Assembly: GCA_021325255.1 (NCBI GenBank)
Contig: JAJPHP010000064.1
Span: 1 to 64,000, forward strand
Direction of reading: 5' to 3'
DNA length: 64,000 nt
Origin: Nitrososphaerota archaeon
Lineage (GTDB): Archaea > Thermoproteota > Nitrososphaeria > Nitrososphaerales > CADDZS01
Made by a program: the position numbers and the translations under genes
The notes under the pieces: generated by a model
What the model was told of the DNA's origin: nothing
What the model saw: only the letters and a program-made list of their open reading frames with translations
Database searches by the model: none
Part shown: positions 8,719 to 15,991 of the stretch, one piece after another
Layout: each line of letters begins with the position of its first letter
Position numbering within the stretch: position 1 is the first letter of the stretch

Positions 8719-10515
8719 ATGGCAACAAAGCTGGAAGAAGCAGTCGGAATTGCTCCCGTTCTCAAAGACGATATTTCAGTAATGATAGGCGGACAGGGAG
8801 GAGACGGAACGCTTACCGTAGTGAATCTCCTTGGAAGGATCTTCAGAGATCGTGGCCTATACATCTACGACGCCAGAAATGTTCTCTCAAGGATTAGAGG
8901 AGGGCACGCTGACGGCGTTATTCGCGCCTCTGTCAAAGAGATCTATTCCATGGGGGACCAGATCGACGTTCTCGTTGCCTTTGACGAAGAGGCCGTCCAA
9001 GCTGGTCTATCAGAACTTTCGGAAAACGCTGTAATCATTTTCGACAGCTCCAAGGGTCAGCTTCCGGACTCGTATAGAAAGAGTTCCTATCTGATTTACA
9101 GTGCGCCTCTTGGTAACATGGCGGCTTCAGAACTACGAAGGAACATATTCAAGAATACGGTGGCGTTTGCAATCCTCGGAAGAGTACTTGGTTTCGAGGA
9201 CAAGGTTCTTGTTGACGTGCTCAAGGCTCGATATGAGAGACGGGGAAAGGAAGCCCTCGAGTCTAACCTCAAAGCACTATCAATCGGGCTTTCTTTCGCT
9301 GACAAGAACGTGCCGAGTAGCCGTTACTCGATGGCGAAGGGAAATTCCTCAGGAAAGATTCTTTCAACTGGCAATGAAGCGACGGCCTTTGGCTTCCTTG
9401 TTAGCGGTGGTCGTTTCTTCATTGGATACCCGATTACGCCCGCAACCGATATCATGGAGTGGCTGGCTCCCAGATTACCCAGATTCGGCGGTGTAGTAAA
9501 GCAGGCCGAAGACGAGCTAGCCGTAATCAACATGGGGATTGGTGCTGCCTACGCTGGGGCTCGAGTCATGGTCGCGACGTCTGGTCCAGGGCAGTCGCTT
9601 ATGACCGAAGGCGTCGGACACGCTGGCGAATCCGAAATTCCAATAGTCGTCGTGGAGTGTCAGCGAGTTGGGCCAAGCACAGGAGAGCCTACAAAGAACG
9701 AGCAGTCTGATCTCAATCACGTTGTATATTCCTCTCACGGAGAGTTCCCGAGGTTAGTGGTCGCGCCTGCAACGGCTGGCGAGTGCTTCACGATGAGTGT
9801 TCAGGCAATGAATCTCGCTGAACAGTATCAACTTCCCGTCTTCATCTTGCTTGATCAGGCACTCTGCCAAAACAGTGCATGCATAGATCCTTTTGACATC
9901 GGATCGGTCAAGATCGAGAGAGGTAAGTTACTCACTGAAGAAGAACTCTTGCGGCTGAGTTACTACAAGCGATATCAATTCACCGAGGACGGGATCTCTC
10001 CAAGGTCGATTCCTTCCACCGAGGGAGGTCAGTCGCAAGTCACGGGCAACGAGCACAATGAGCTTGGACTAGTATCCACAGACAAGACTAACAGGCTCAA
10101 GATGATGCACAAACGTATGAGTAAGCTTGAGCACGCGAAACGGGATCTTCCAAGGGGGGTCAATTTCGGGAACAGCAATGCGAAGATCGGGATTATTGGA
10201 TTTGGCTCGACCTACGGGCCAATTCGCGAAGCGATGGTTCAGCTTTCAAAAGGAGGAATCGACGTAAAGTATCATCAGATTAGGACGATTTGGCCAATCC
10301 TGGAGGATGACCTCCGTGCTTTCCTCGACTCTCTTTCCACGGTGTTCGTAATAGAAAACAACTACCAGGGACAGCTCGCGGCATTGATACGGAGTTCGAT
10401 CAAGGAAAAGAGCGGCATTGTAGAAAGCATTACCAAGTTCGATGGTACTTCGTTCAAGCCTAAAGAAATCGCGAATGCAGTTTCCTCATATTTGTCGGGT
10501 AAGATTGAGAAGTAG
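8719..10515 (+). CDS. 2-oxoacid:ferredoxin oxidoreductase, fused gamma-alpha subunit
   Basis: Subunit of the CoA-dependent oxidative decarboxylase of 2-oxoacids (2-oxoglutarate or pyruvate) that reduces ferredoxin. The N-terminal about 190 residues are the gamma domain (IGGQGGDGTLTV, RIRGGHADG). The alpha (pyrimidine-binding) domain follows with YPITPATDIMEW, ATSGPGQSL and RVGPSTGEPTKNEQ, and then the C-terminal transketolase-like domain (FGSTYGP ... VIENNYQGQL). The gamma-alpha fusion of about 600 residues is the arrangement of the two-subunit enzymes of Sulfolobus and Thaumarchaeota. The beta subunit follows 97 bases downstream on the same strand. Substrate range is not decided by sequence alone; 2-oxoglutarate in the TCA or autotrophic cycle is a common role. 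Confidence 0.94.
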   Translation: MATKLEEAVGIAPVLKDDISVMIGGQGGDGTLTVVNLLGRIFRDRGLYIYDARNVLSRIRGGHADGVIRASVKEIYSMGDQIDVLVAFDEEAVQAGLSELSENAVIIFDSSKGQLPDSYRKSSYLIYSAPLGNMAASELRRNIFKNTVAFAILGRVLGFEDKVLVDVLKARYERRGKEALESNLKALSIGLSFADKNVPSSRYSMAKGNSSGKILSTGNEATAFGFLVSGGRFFIGYPITPATDIMEWLAPRLPRFGGVVKQAEDELAVINMGIGAAYAGARVMVATSGPGQSLMTEGVGHAGESEIPIVVVECQRVGPSTGEPTKNEQSDLNHVVYSSHGEFPRLVVAPATAGECFTMSVQAMNLAEQYQLPVFILLDQALCQNSACIDPFDIGSVKIERGKLLTEEELLRLSYYKRYQFTEDGISPRSIPSTEGGQSQVTGNEHNELGLVSTDKTNRLKMMHKRMSKLEHAKRDLPRGVNFGNSNAKIGIIGFGSTYGPIREAMVQLSKGGIDVKYHQIRTIWPILEDDLRAFLDSLSTVFVIENNYQGQLAALIRSSIKEKSGIVESITKFDGTSFKPKEIANAVSSYLSGKIEK

Positions 10516-10612
10516 ACGTGTTGAACTCTTTTTTACGCTTGGCTTGAAAAAAACGAAAGTGTAGTACAAAAAAATCGAAGAAAAGGAAAGAGAAAGTGAG
10601 AAGAGAAGGGAA

Positions 10613-11473
10613 ATGACGACGAAGACTGTTCAGGCAACGACTCCGATATGGTGCCCGGGCTGCGGGGATTTTGGTGTTCTCGCGTCGCTGAAGAAGGCGC
10701 TTGTAGAACTCGGAATAAAGTCGAAAGACACGGTTGTCGTTGGAGGAATCGGATGTTCCGGCTCAATTCACAACAACCTTGACTGCTACGGCATACACTC
10801 TCTACATGGAAGGCTGCTTCCGACAGCAATCGGAATAAAGCTCGCGAATCCTGAGCTTACCGTGATAGCCGCGGGGGGCGACGGAGATGGCTATGCCATC
10901 GGCGCCGGGCACTTCATCCATGCCCTAAAGCGCAATCCGAGCATAGTCTACATCGTTATGCAGAACGGAACCTACGGGCTGACAAAGGGGCAGCCATCGC
11001 CGACCGCTGTGCCCGGATATGAAGGAAATGTCGAACCCCCGTTCGATGCAATCCTTACCGCGCTCTCAATACAAAACACCTCATTCATCGCAAGAGGCTT
11101 TTCTGGAAATCAATCGCAGTTAACCGACCTGATCAAAAAGGCAATACTGCATGCGAACGAAAGAAAGGGTTTTGGATTCCTCGAAGTATTGAGTCCATGC
11201 GTCACGTACAACGACACCTACAAAGAATGGCGAGAGCGGGTGTTCAATGTGGACGCTGAAAAGGACTACGACCAGCACAACAGACTCTTGGCATTTACAC
11301 GAGCCTCTCAGCTCATGAGCGAGGGTAAGATACCTACTGGGCTCCTCTACGTGGGTTCAAACAATTCCCTTGAGACAAATACCTTGACCTCGAAGGAACC
11401 AATGGCCCTGCAGGACATCTCTATCGAGAAGAACAAGAGCCGTTATGAGGAGCTTCTCAGGGATTTTAGGTAG
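10613..11473 (+). CDS. 2-oxoacid:ferredoxin oxidoreductase, beta subunit
   Basis: Thiamine-pyrophosphate-binding subunit (286 residues), partner of the preceding gamma-alpha protein. WCPGCGDFG near the N-terminus and GGIGCSG supply Cys residues that normally hold a [4Fe-4S] cluster. The TPP/Mg motif is GGDGDGYAIG followed by MQNGTYGLTKGQ. LHGRLLPTAIGIKLA is the conserved TPP-pocket segment. There is no separate delta (ferredoxin-like) subunit in the window, consistent with the two-subunit form. It is followed by a 200-base gap before the Mrp-like ATPase. Confidence 0.95.
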   Translation: MTTKTVQATTPIWCPGCGDFGVLASLKKALVELGIKSKDTVVVGGIGCSGSIHNNLDCYGIHSLHGRLLPTAIGIKLANPELTVIAAGGDGDGYAIGAGHFIHALKRNPSIVYIVMQNGTYGLTKGQPSPTAVPGYEGNVEPPFDAILTALSIQNTSFIARGFSGNQSQLTDLIKKAILHANERKGFGFLEVLSPCVTYNDTYKEWRERVFNVDAEKDYDQHNRLLAFTRASQLMSEGKIPTGLLYVGSNNSLETNTLTSKEPMALQDISIEKNKSRYEELLRDFR

Positions 11474-11671
11474 AGCGCTTAAGTACGAGTTCACGAGAAC
11501 GTTCCCTTTGAGAAGGAAGTCGGGGGACGACCGAAGAGTTCGCTTGTAAGAGAGAGGAAGCGGTCCCGTATCAAATACTCTCATTACATTGCCAGGTGAG
11601 CCGTTTCTTACCGGCACTCTCGAGCCCTGCCTGTTGCCTTCTGATTATTGGAGGCTGAGTTCAGTAATAAA

Positions 11672-12817
11672 ATGTTGACATCACAAGAACTGACGGAGAA
11701 ACTCCGAGAGGTCATCGACCCGGAGATAGGACTGAACATTGTCGACCTCGGAATGGTTAGGGACATCACTGTTGACAGTAACGGAGCGGCCAACGTAAGT
11801 ATTGCCCTAACTGTGAAGGGCTGCCCGCTTGCGAATACAATTGAAAACGACGTAACTCGGATTCTTTCAAAGGAATCGGGCATATCCAGCGTAGCAGTGC
11901 ATATGAGCTCCATGTCAAAAGAAGAGTTGAACGAACTTGGTGCTAGGCTTCAGCAGATGAGAGCTCAGCAAAAGTCAGTTGGAAGGGCAGCGGGCCTTAG
12001 CGCCGGCATAGATAAGCTCGAGCGGAAGGGGATCCAGCAAATCATTGCTGTGATGTCGGGGAAGGGAGGTGTCGGGAAATCTTACGTGACGGCGGCCCTT
12101 GCGAGCGAGTTAAGAAGAGAGGGCTACGAGGTGGGCATCCTCGACGCTGACATAACCGGTCCAAGCATCGCGAAAATCTTCGGCCTAGCTGGCAAACCTG
12201 TGGCTGATGAAAACGGGGTCATTCCAAAAGTGACAAAGACAGGCATCAAGGTAATCTCAATGAACCTCCTCCTTGACACTCCTGATACTCCTGTCATATG
12301 GAGAGGCCCCATTATCAACGGCGTCATAAGACAACTTTTCAACGATGTAAATTGGGGCGATCTTCACTATATGCTCGTTGATCTTCCTCCAGGTACCGGA
12401 GATGCACCGCTTACTGTCTTCCAATCGCTTCCTGTGGATGGCGCGGTGATCGTTTCCACTCCGCAGGATCTGGCAATGTTAATTGTCAGGAAGTCGATCA
12501 ACATGGCAAAACAGATGAACGTACCTGTCGCAGGAATTATCGAAAACATGAGCTACATGAAGTGCCCTCATTGCTCTGAATCCATCGAGATGTTTGAGGA
12601 ATCGGGCATAGAAGATACTTCTGCTAAATTAGGCGTAAAGTTCCTCGGGAAACTTCCTTTTGATCCAAGAGTGAATAGACTTGCTGACAGGGGGGAGATC
12701 GAAGACTATAAGACCGCCGAGATTGAAGAACTAGCCAGAAAGGTCAGGGCGGAAGTGAATAACCTGACTGGGATAAAGGCCACTCCGATTGCCTGGAAGC
12801 AATCCAGTAATCAGTAA
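11672..12817 (+). CDS. Mrp/Nbp35-family Fe-S cluster carrier ATPase with N-terminal MIP18 domain
   Basis: Iron-sulfur cluster scaffold/carrier. Residues 1 to about 90 form a MIP18/DUF59 domain (REVIDPEIGLNIVDLGMV ... VKGCPLANTIEND). After a short helical linker comes the P-loop ATPase domain: GKGGVGKSYV (deviant Walker A), DADITGPS, and DLPPGTGD. Near the C-terminus is MKCPHC, the C-x2-C pair that bridges the cluster in a dimer. I chose ATG 11672; a TTG eight codons upstream is possible. The Fe-S-rich ferredoxin oxidoreductase just upstream is a logical client. Confidence 0.92.
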   Translation: MLTSQELTEKLREVIDPEIGLNIVDLGMVRDITVDSNGAANVSIALTVKGCPLANTIENDVTRILSKESGISSVAVHMSSMSKEELNELGARLQQMRAQQKSVGRAAGLSAGIDKLERKGIQQIIAVMSGKGGVGKSYVTAALASELRREGYEVGILDADITGPSIAKIFGLAGKPVADENGVIPKVTKTGIKVISMNLLLDTPDTPVIWRGPIINGVIRQLFNDVNWGDLHYMLVDLPPGTGDAPLTVFQSLPVDGAVIVSTPQDLAMLIVRKSINMAKQMNVPVAGIIENMSYMKCPHCSESIEMFEESGIEDTSAKLGVKFLGKLPFDPRVNRLADRGEIEDYKTAEIEELARKVRAEVNNLTGIKATPIAWKQSSNQ

Positions 12818-13168
12818 AAAGTATCCGTGGCGACTATGTGCTTCTCGACCCTTCGCGCCCTTTCTTCACACCGCCTTTGAACTTGGCAATGCGATTGAGT
12901 ACGCAGTACCCGGGACATCATAATCAGAAGCGCTTTCCGAGAGAAGTAGGTGACACCTTACCGCCTCTGCATGAACTGATAGCAGGCTGCCAAATGTACG
13001 TGGTTTTACACGATCGGAAAGTGCCTCTAGGTTTCGACTTTTCTTGGCTTTATATTAAAAACCAGAAGTCTCTATTTTCTTTCTCAGTGCAGGCTCCGTC
13101 TTGCTTCATTTAATTGATTGTTTGTACGGCATTTAACGAACAATTTTAATTCCTGAGTTTTTCATGCT
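12818..13168. other. Gap of about 350 bases, promoter region
   Basis: A 91-codon frame lies here but has no family resemblance, so I treat the stretch as non-coding. A TATA-like TTTATATTA is present at about 13049-13057 and a second A/T box TTTTAAT at about 13144-13150. The latter is about 25 bases upstream of the short ORF described next. Confidence 0.4.
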
Positions 13169-13243
13169 ATGATGGAAAAATCGAGTGTGGACGGCCACCA
13201 CTTCGATTGCTGTAACGTCTTCGAAGGGAGGATTCAACTCTGA
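13169..13243 (+). CDS. Possible 24-codon leader ORF
   Basis: ATG-ATG-initiated frame encoding 24 residues with an internal GHHFDCCN cluster (two His, two Cys). A TATA-like element about 25 bases upstream would give a leaderless mRNA. Its TGA overlaps an in-frame CTG of the following longer frame (CTGA), and GGGAGG at 13226-13231 is a well-placed ribosome site for that CTG. It could be a translationally coupled leader peptide or a chance frame; no homologue is recognised. Confidence 0.25.
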   Translation: MMEKSSVDGHHFDCCNVFEGRIQL

Positions 13244-13413
13244 AAATCCGACAAGGATCTAAAGATAGACGCCAAACCGAACCAACAGGAGACACTCAAG
13301 TCGACGACATTTCGGGAGACGACCGCACGGCGAAACGGTCGCATACATCGCCAGAAGTAAGAGGAGTCGATTCGCCATACTTTACTGGCAGCCGATTTGC
13401 AGGCTTCCACGCA

Positions 13414-13989
13414 ATGAAACGCACAATTCATATTCCTGATATCTTCAAGAGTCCAGACGCTTCGCGAGTTCTTTTCCCGCGGGGAGTTTTGAGCCGCATC
13501 AACAGTTCCAATGATGTCCTCGATTCAATGGTGAAGAGGATTGAATTCTTCGCTCAGGAGGAGAACGACATTTACGGAATACTTCGAAATTTCCATGTAG
13601 CTTTCAGTGCCGAGCGAAGTCTCTTGGAACTCGCTGGTGCCTCAAACAGTGTCATTGAAGTTAGAGCGATAGACTTGCAATCGGAGCGAAGAGGAGGGGC
13701 GCGCAAGAGGACCATAGTCGAGGACAAGTTAGTTCTGAAGCGAGCGAGGTTGGAAGAGGAGCCTCCAAATTACGGCGATTCTGAACACAAGTATGCGTCA
13801 CCAAGTCCAGACGCTAATCAAGAACCGACGTCGCCGTTTCTACGACCAAAGACACCAGACATCTCGGTTCCGATTTCTTGGCTCGAGAAGATGAACCTTG
13901 AGGCGGGGGATGGAGTGATTATTTCAAACCCAATTGAGAACTACGCGGTCCCTCCACCAGATCTGGTTACGAAGGGTGCCAAGAGGTAG
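13414..13989 (+). CDS. Unrecognised protein, possible upstream extension to 13240
   Basis: I do not recognise this family. From ATG 13414 it encodes 191 residues. The first about 90 look folded (RTIHIPDIF ... MVKRIEFFAQEENDIYG). The middle (about residues 90-145) is rich in Arg, Glu, Pro and Ser and likely disordered. A short hydrophobic segment, PISWLEKMNLEAGDGVIIS, closes the protein. The frame is open without a stop back to 13216, and a CTG at 13240 preceded by GGGAGG would give a 249-residue protein with a charged, Thr/Asp-rich N-terminus. Which start is used is unclear. There are no neighbours on the same strand close enough to suggest a role. Confidence 0.55.
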   Translation: MKRTIHIPDIFKSPDASRVLFPRGVLSRINSSNDVLDSMVKRIEFFAQEENDIYGILRNFHVAFSAERSLLELAGASNSVIEVRAIDLQSERRGGARKRTIVEDKLVLKRARLEEEPPNYGDSEHKYASPSPDANQEPTSPFLRPKTPDISVPISWLEKMNLEAGDGVIISNPIENYAVPPPDLVTKGAKR

Positions 13990-14098
13990 ATGCCCTGTTG
14001 AGATGAGCTACTGTGTAATTCGAATCGAAAATGAAAGACTAGTGTCCTAAATAAGCAGGATCAGAGTGTCTTCTTCCCCTTCCGACGAAATTCAACCG

Positions 14099-14317
14099 CT
14101 AGCTGAATCTAGATAAAGCTCTAAATAATCCAGCCTTTGACAGATACAATTTGCTGTCAATCTGCTTTACGTATCCTGTCTGGACGAGCTTGCGAAGCTC
14201 ATCGTCAAAGACTTTGTCCTTCAGCGGCTGTGAGTTTCTCAAAGTGTCAGCACTTATTGCTTTTTCCTCATCCAGAGCCCCCAGGTTGGAGAGCATTGTG
14301 ATTATTTCTTCGCTCAA
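14099..14317 (-). CDS. Small winged-helix-like protein of unknown role
   Basis: 72-residue protein starting at a TTG codon. Predicted mostly helical; the pattern ADTLRNSQPLKDKVFDDELRKLVQTGYVKQIDSKLYLSKAG resembles a wing-and-recognition arrangement of small archaeal winged-helix proteins (a separation of helices followed by a beta hairpin, YVKQIDSKLYLSKAG). That is structural inference only. It lies downstream of the GT4 gene at 14471 on the same strand, with a 153-base gap. Confidence 0.5.
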   Translation of the reverse strand: MSEEIITMLSNLGALDEEKAISADTLRNSQPLKDKVFDDELRKLVQTGYVKQIDSKLYLSKAGLFRALSRFS

Positions 14318-14470
14318 ACTATGGATTCACACTGATCCAGCAATCCTTCATACTCGTCTCCATATTTTTGTCATTCGCCACTTTTTTTCTCAAGTGTAAA
14401 TATGCGCATCCTGTTTTCCTTGCCACCCAACTCTAACTTGTGTCAATCAGAATCTAGTTTGAGGAACCCA

Positions 14471-15721
14471 TTACTGCAATACCTTTTTGTATGCTTCAAG
14501 AGTCAGCGACGCGACAGCTTTCCAAGTATACTTTGCTGAAATATCTTTCTTCGCATTTTCTACCAGCCTTGCAGAATTCAAAGGGTCAGAAAGCACCCGT
14601 GAGATCCCCCAAGAAATTGAAGAGCTATCTCTGGGGAACACGAGGATGCCGTTATGCTCGTGTTTTATTATCTCGCCCAATCCGTCAACGTCGCTAGCAA
14701 CTACGGGTACTCCGGCGACCATAGCTTCAAGCGCAACCACGCCAAACGGTTCATAGACGGAAGGTATCACCATTACATCTGCTGACCGAAGTAGATCCGC
14801 CACCTCCTCATCTGGCAAAAAGCCGGTGAAGTGGATCCGCCACGCCTCTCCCGTGAGGGCGGAGGCATATTCGAGTTCTCCTCTCTGGTATCCGTCTCCG
14901 ACAATCACAAGTTTCACATTGTGAAATTTCGAAACTGACGGCAGTGCCCTGATCAGGTACTCGCAACCTTTCTGGTGGGTCAGTCTCCCAACGAAAAGCA
15001 CGAGTTTCTCGCTAGGCATGACTCCATACTTTGCCCTAACTGAGTCTCTGTCAGGGCGTATTTTTTCAAATCTGCTCGGATCAATTCCGATAGGAATCAC
15101 CCATATTTTCGCCTCGGGCACCTTGAACCTCGACTTGGTATCCTCCTTCATCGAACCGCTGCAAACAATTATGATCGATGATTCATATGTAATCCACCAC
15201 TCAAAACTGTCTATCATCCTCCCTTCTGGAGAGGTGACCTCGCCAGCTCGCCTGAACTCCAGGGAATGCAGAGTCGAGACCATTTTGGTTTGAAGAAAGC
15301 TCTTGGCCTCTGCTCCCGAGGGAAGCACGAGCCAATCGTGGACATGGACTATGTCAAAGCTGCCGAGTTCAGCCACGAGAGCGCCTACCCTCTTTGAAAA
15401 GAAATGGTTCATGAGGAGAATCCATGAATGGAAGTTTGGTGCTGGCGAACTCACAGCAACCCTGTGCACAAAGACTCCCTCGTCCACCTCTTCCATTGGG
15501 GATCCAGGCATCTCGGTTGTTACCACGTGCACTTCATTGCCGAGTTTGACAAGAGCCTTTGAGAGGCCCTCGACCACACGAGAGATTCCGCCAATTATCC
15601 TTGGAGGGTATTCCCACGTTAGCATCAGTATGCGAAGTGGCCTTGTAGCAGAAACTGAGTCGCGAGAGCTAGCCACCAAGTTGAAGTGACTCTTTGCGCG
15701 TGTGTCCTCAAGAGTCGTCAT
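14471..15721 (-). CDS. GT4-type glycosyltransferase, glycogen-synthase-like (second copy)
   Basis: 416-residue GT-B retaining glycosyltransferase. After about 28 polar residues it opens with LTWEYPPRIIGGISRV, the nucleotide-sugar loop. VHVHDWL follows, and the C-terminal domain has LFVGRLTHQKGCEYL and the EX7E signature in SVYEPFGVVALEAM. It is clearly paralogous to the protein at 3195-4475. Here the neighbours are sugar-nucleotide enzymes (ManC-like fusion, PGI/PMI, nucleotidyltransferases), so it may act in cell-surface glycan or lipid glycosylation rather than storage glucan; that is inference from context. Confidence 0.88.
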   Translation of the reverse strand: MTTLEDTRAKSHFNLVASSRDSVSATRPLRILMLTWEYPPRIIGGISRVVEGLSKALVKLGNEVHVVTTEMPGSPMEEVDEGVFVHRVAVSSPAPNFHSWILLMNHFFSKRVGALVAELGSFDIVHVHDWLVLPSGAEAKSFLQTKMVSTLHSLEFRRAGEVTSPEGRMIDSFEWWITYESSIIIVCSGSMKEDTKSRFKVPEAKIWVIPIGIDPSRFEKIRPDRDSVRAKYGVMPSEKLVLFVGRLTHQKGCEYLIRALPSVSKFHNVKLVIVGDGYQRGELEYASALTGEAWRIHFTGFLPDEEVADLLRSADVMVIPSVYEPFGVVALEAMVAGVPVVASDVDGLGEIIKHEHNGILVFPRDSSSISWGISRVLSDPLNSARLVENAKKDISAKYTWKAVASLTLEAYKKVLQ

Positions 15722-15991
15722 GATGTTACCTCTGCTGGTTTCAAGATCTTCAGTTTCTTCACAATGAAAAGGGCTGTATGCACTCTTCCTTCTATCGCCG
15801 CTTTTCCCGAGGACATCACAAAGGAAAAAATGTAGCAGGGGGAGACTTGCCTCAGATTCCCTCTCCTCCCATACTGCTACGAAAAGACGGAATACGAAAG
15901 ACTCGACATAAGGATTTCTAGTCGCATCTCATAGCTTCTGAAGGCGATGGAGGGAGAGAGGATCCGTTCAAAGCCAAAGACAGGGAAAGAA

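Noticed and set aside
12838..13113. 91-codon frame after the Mrp-like gene
   Set aside because: Starts in a gap with no ribosome site, no conserved pattern, and contains a TATA-like element for downstream transcription near its end.
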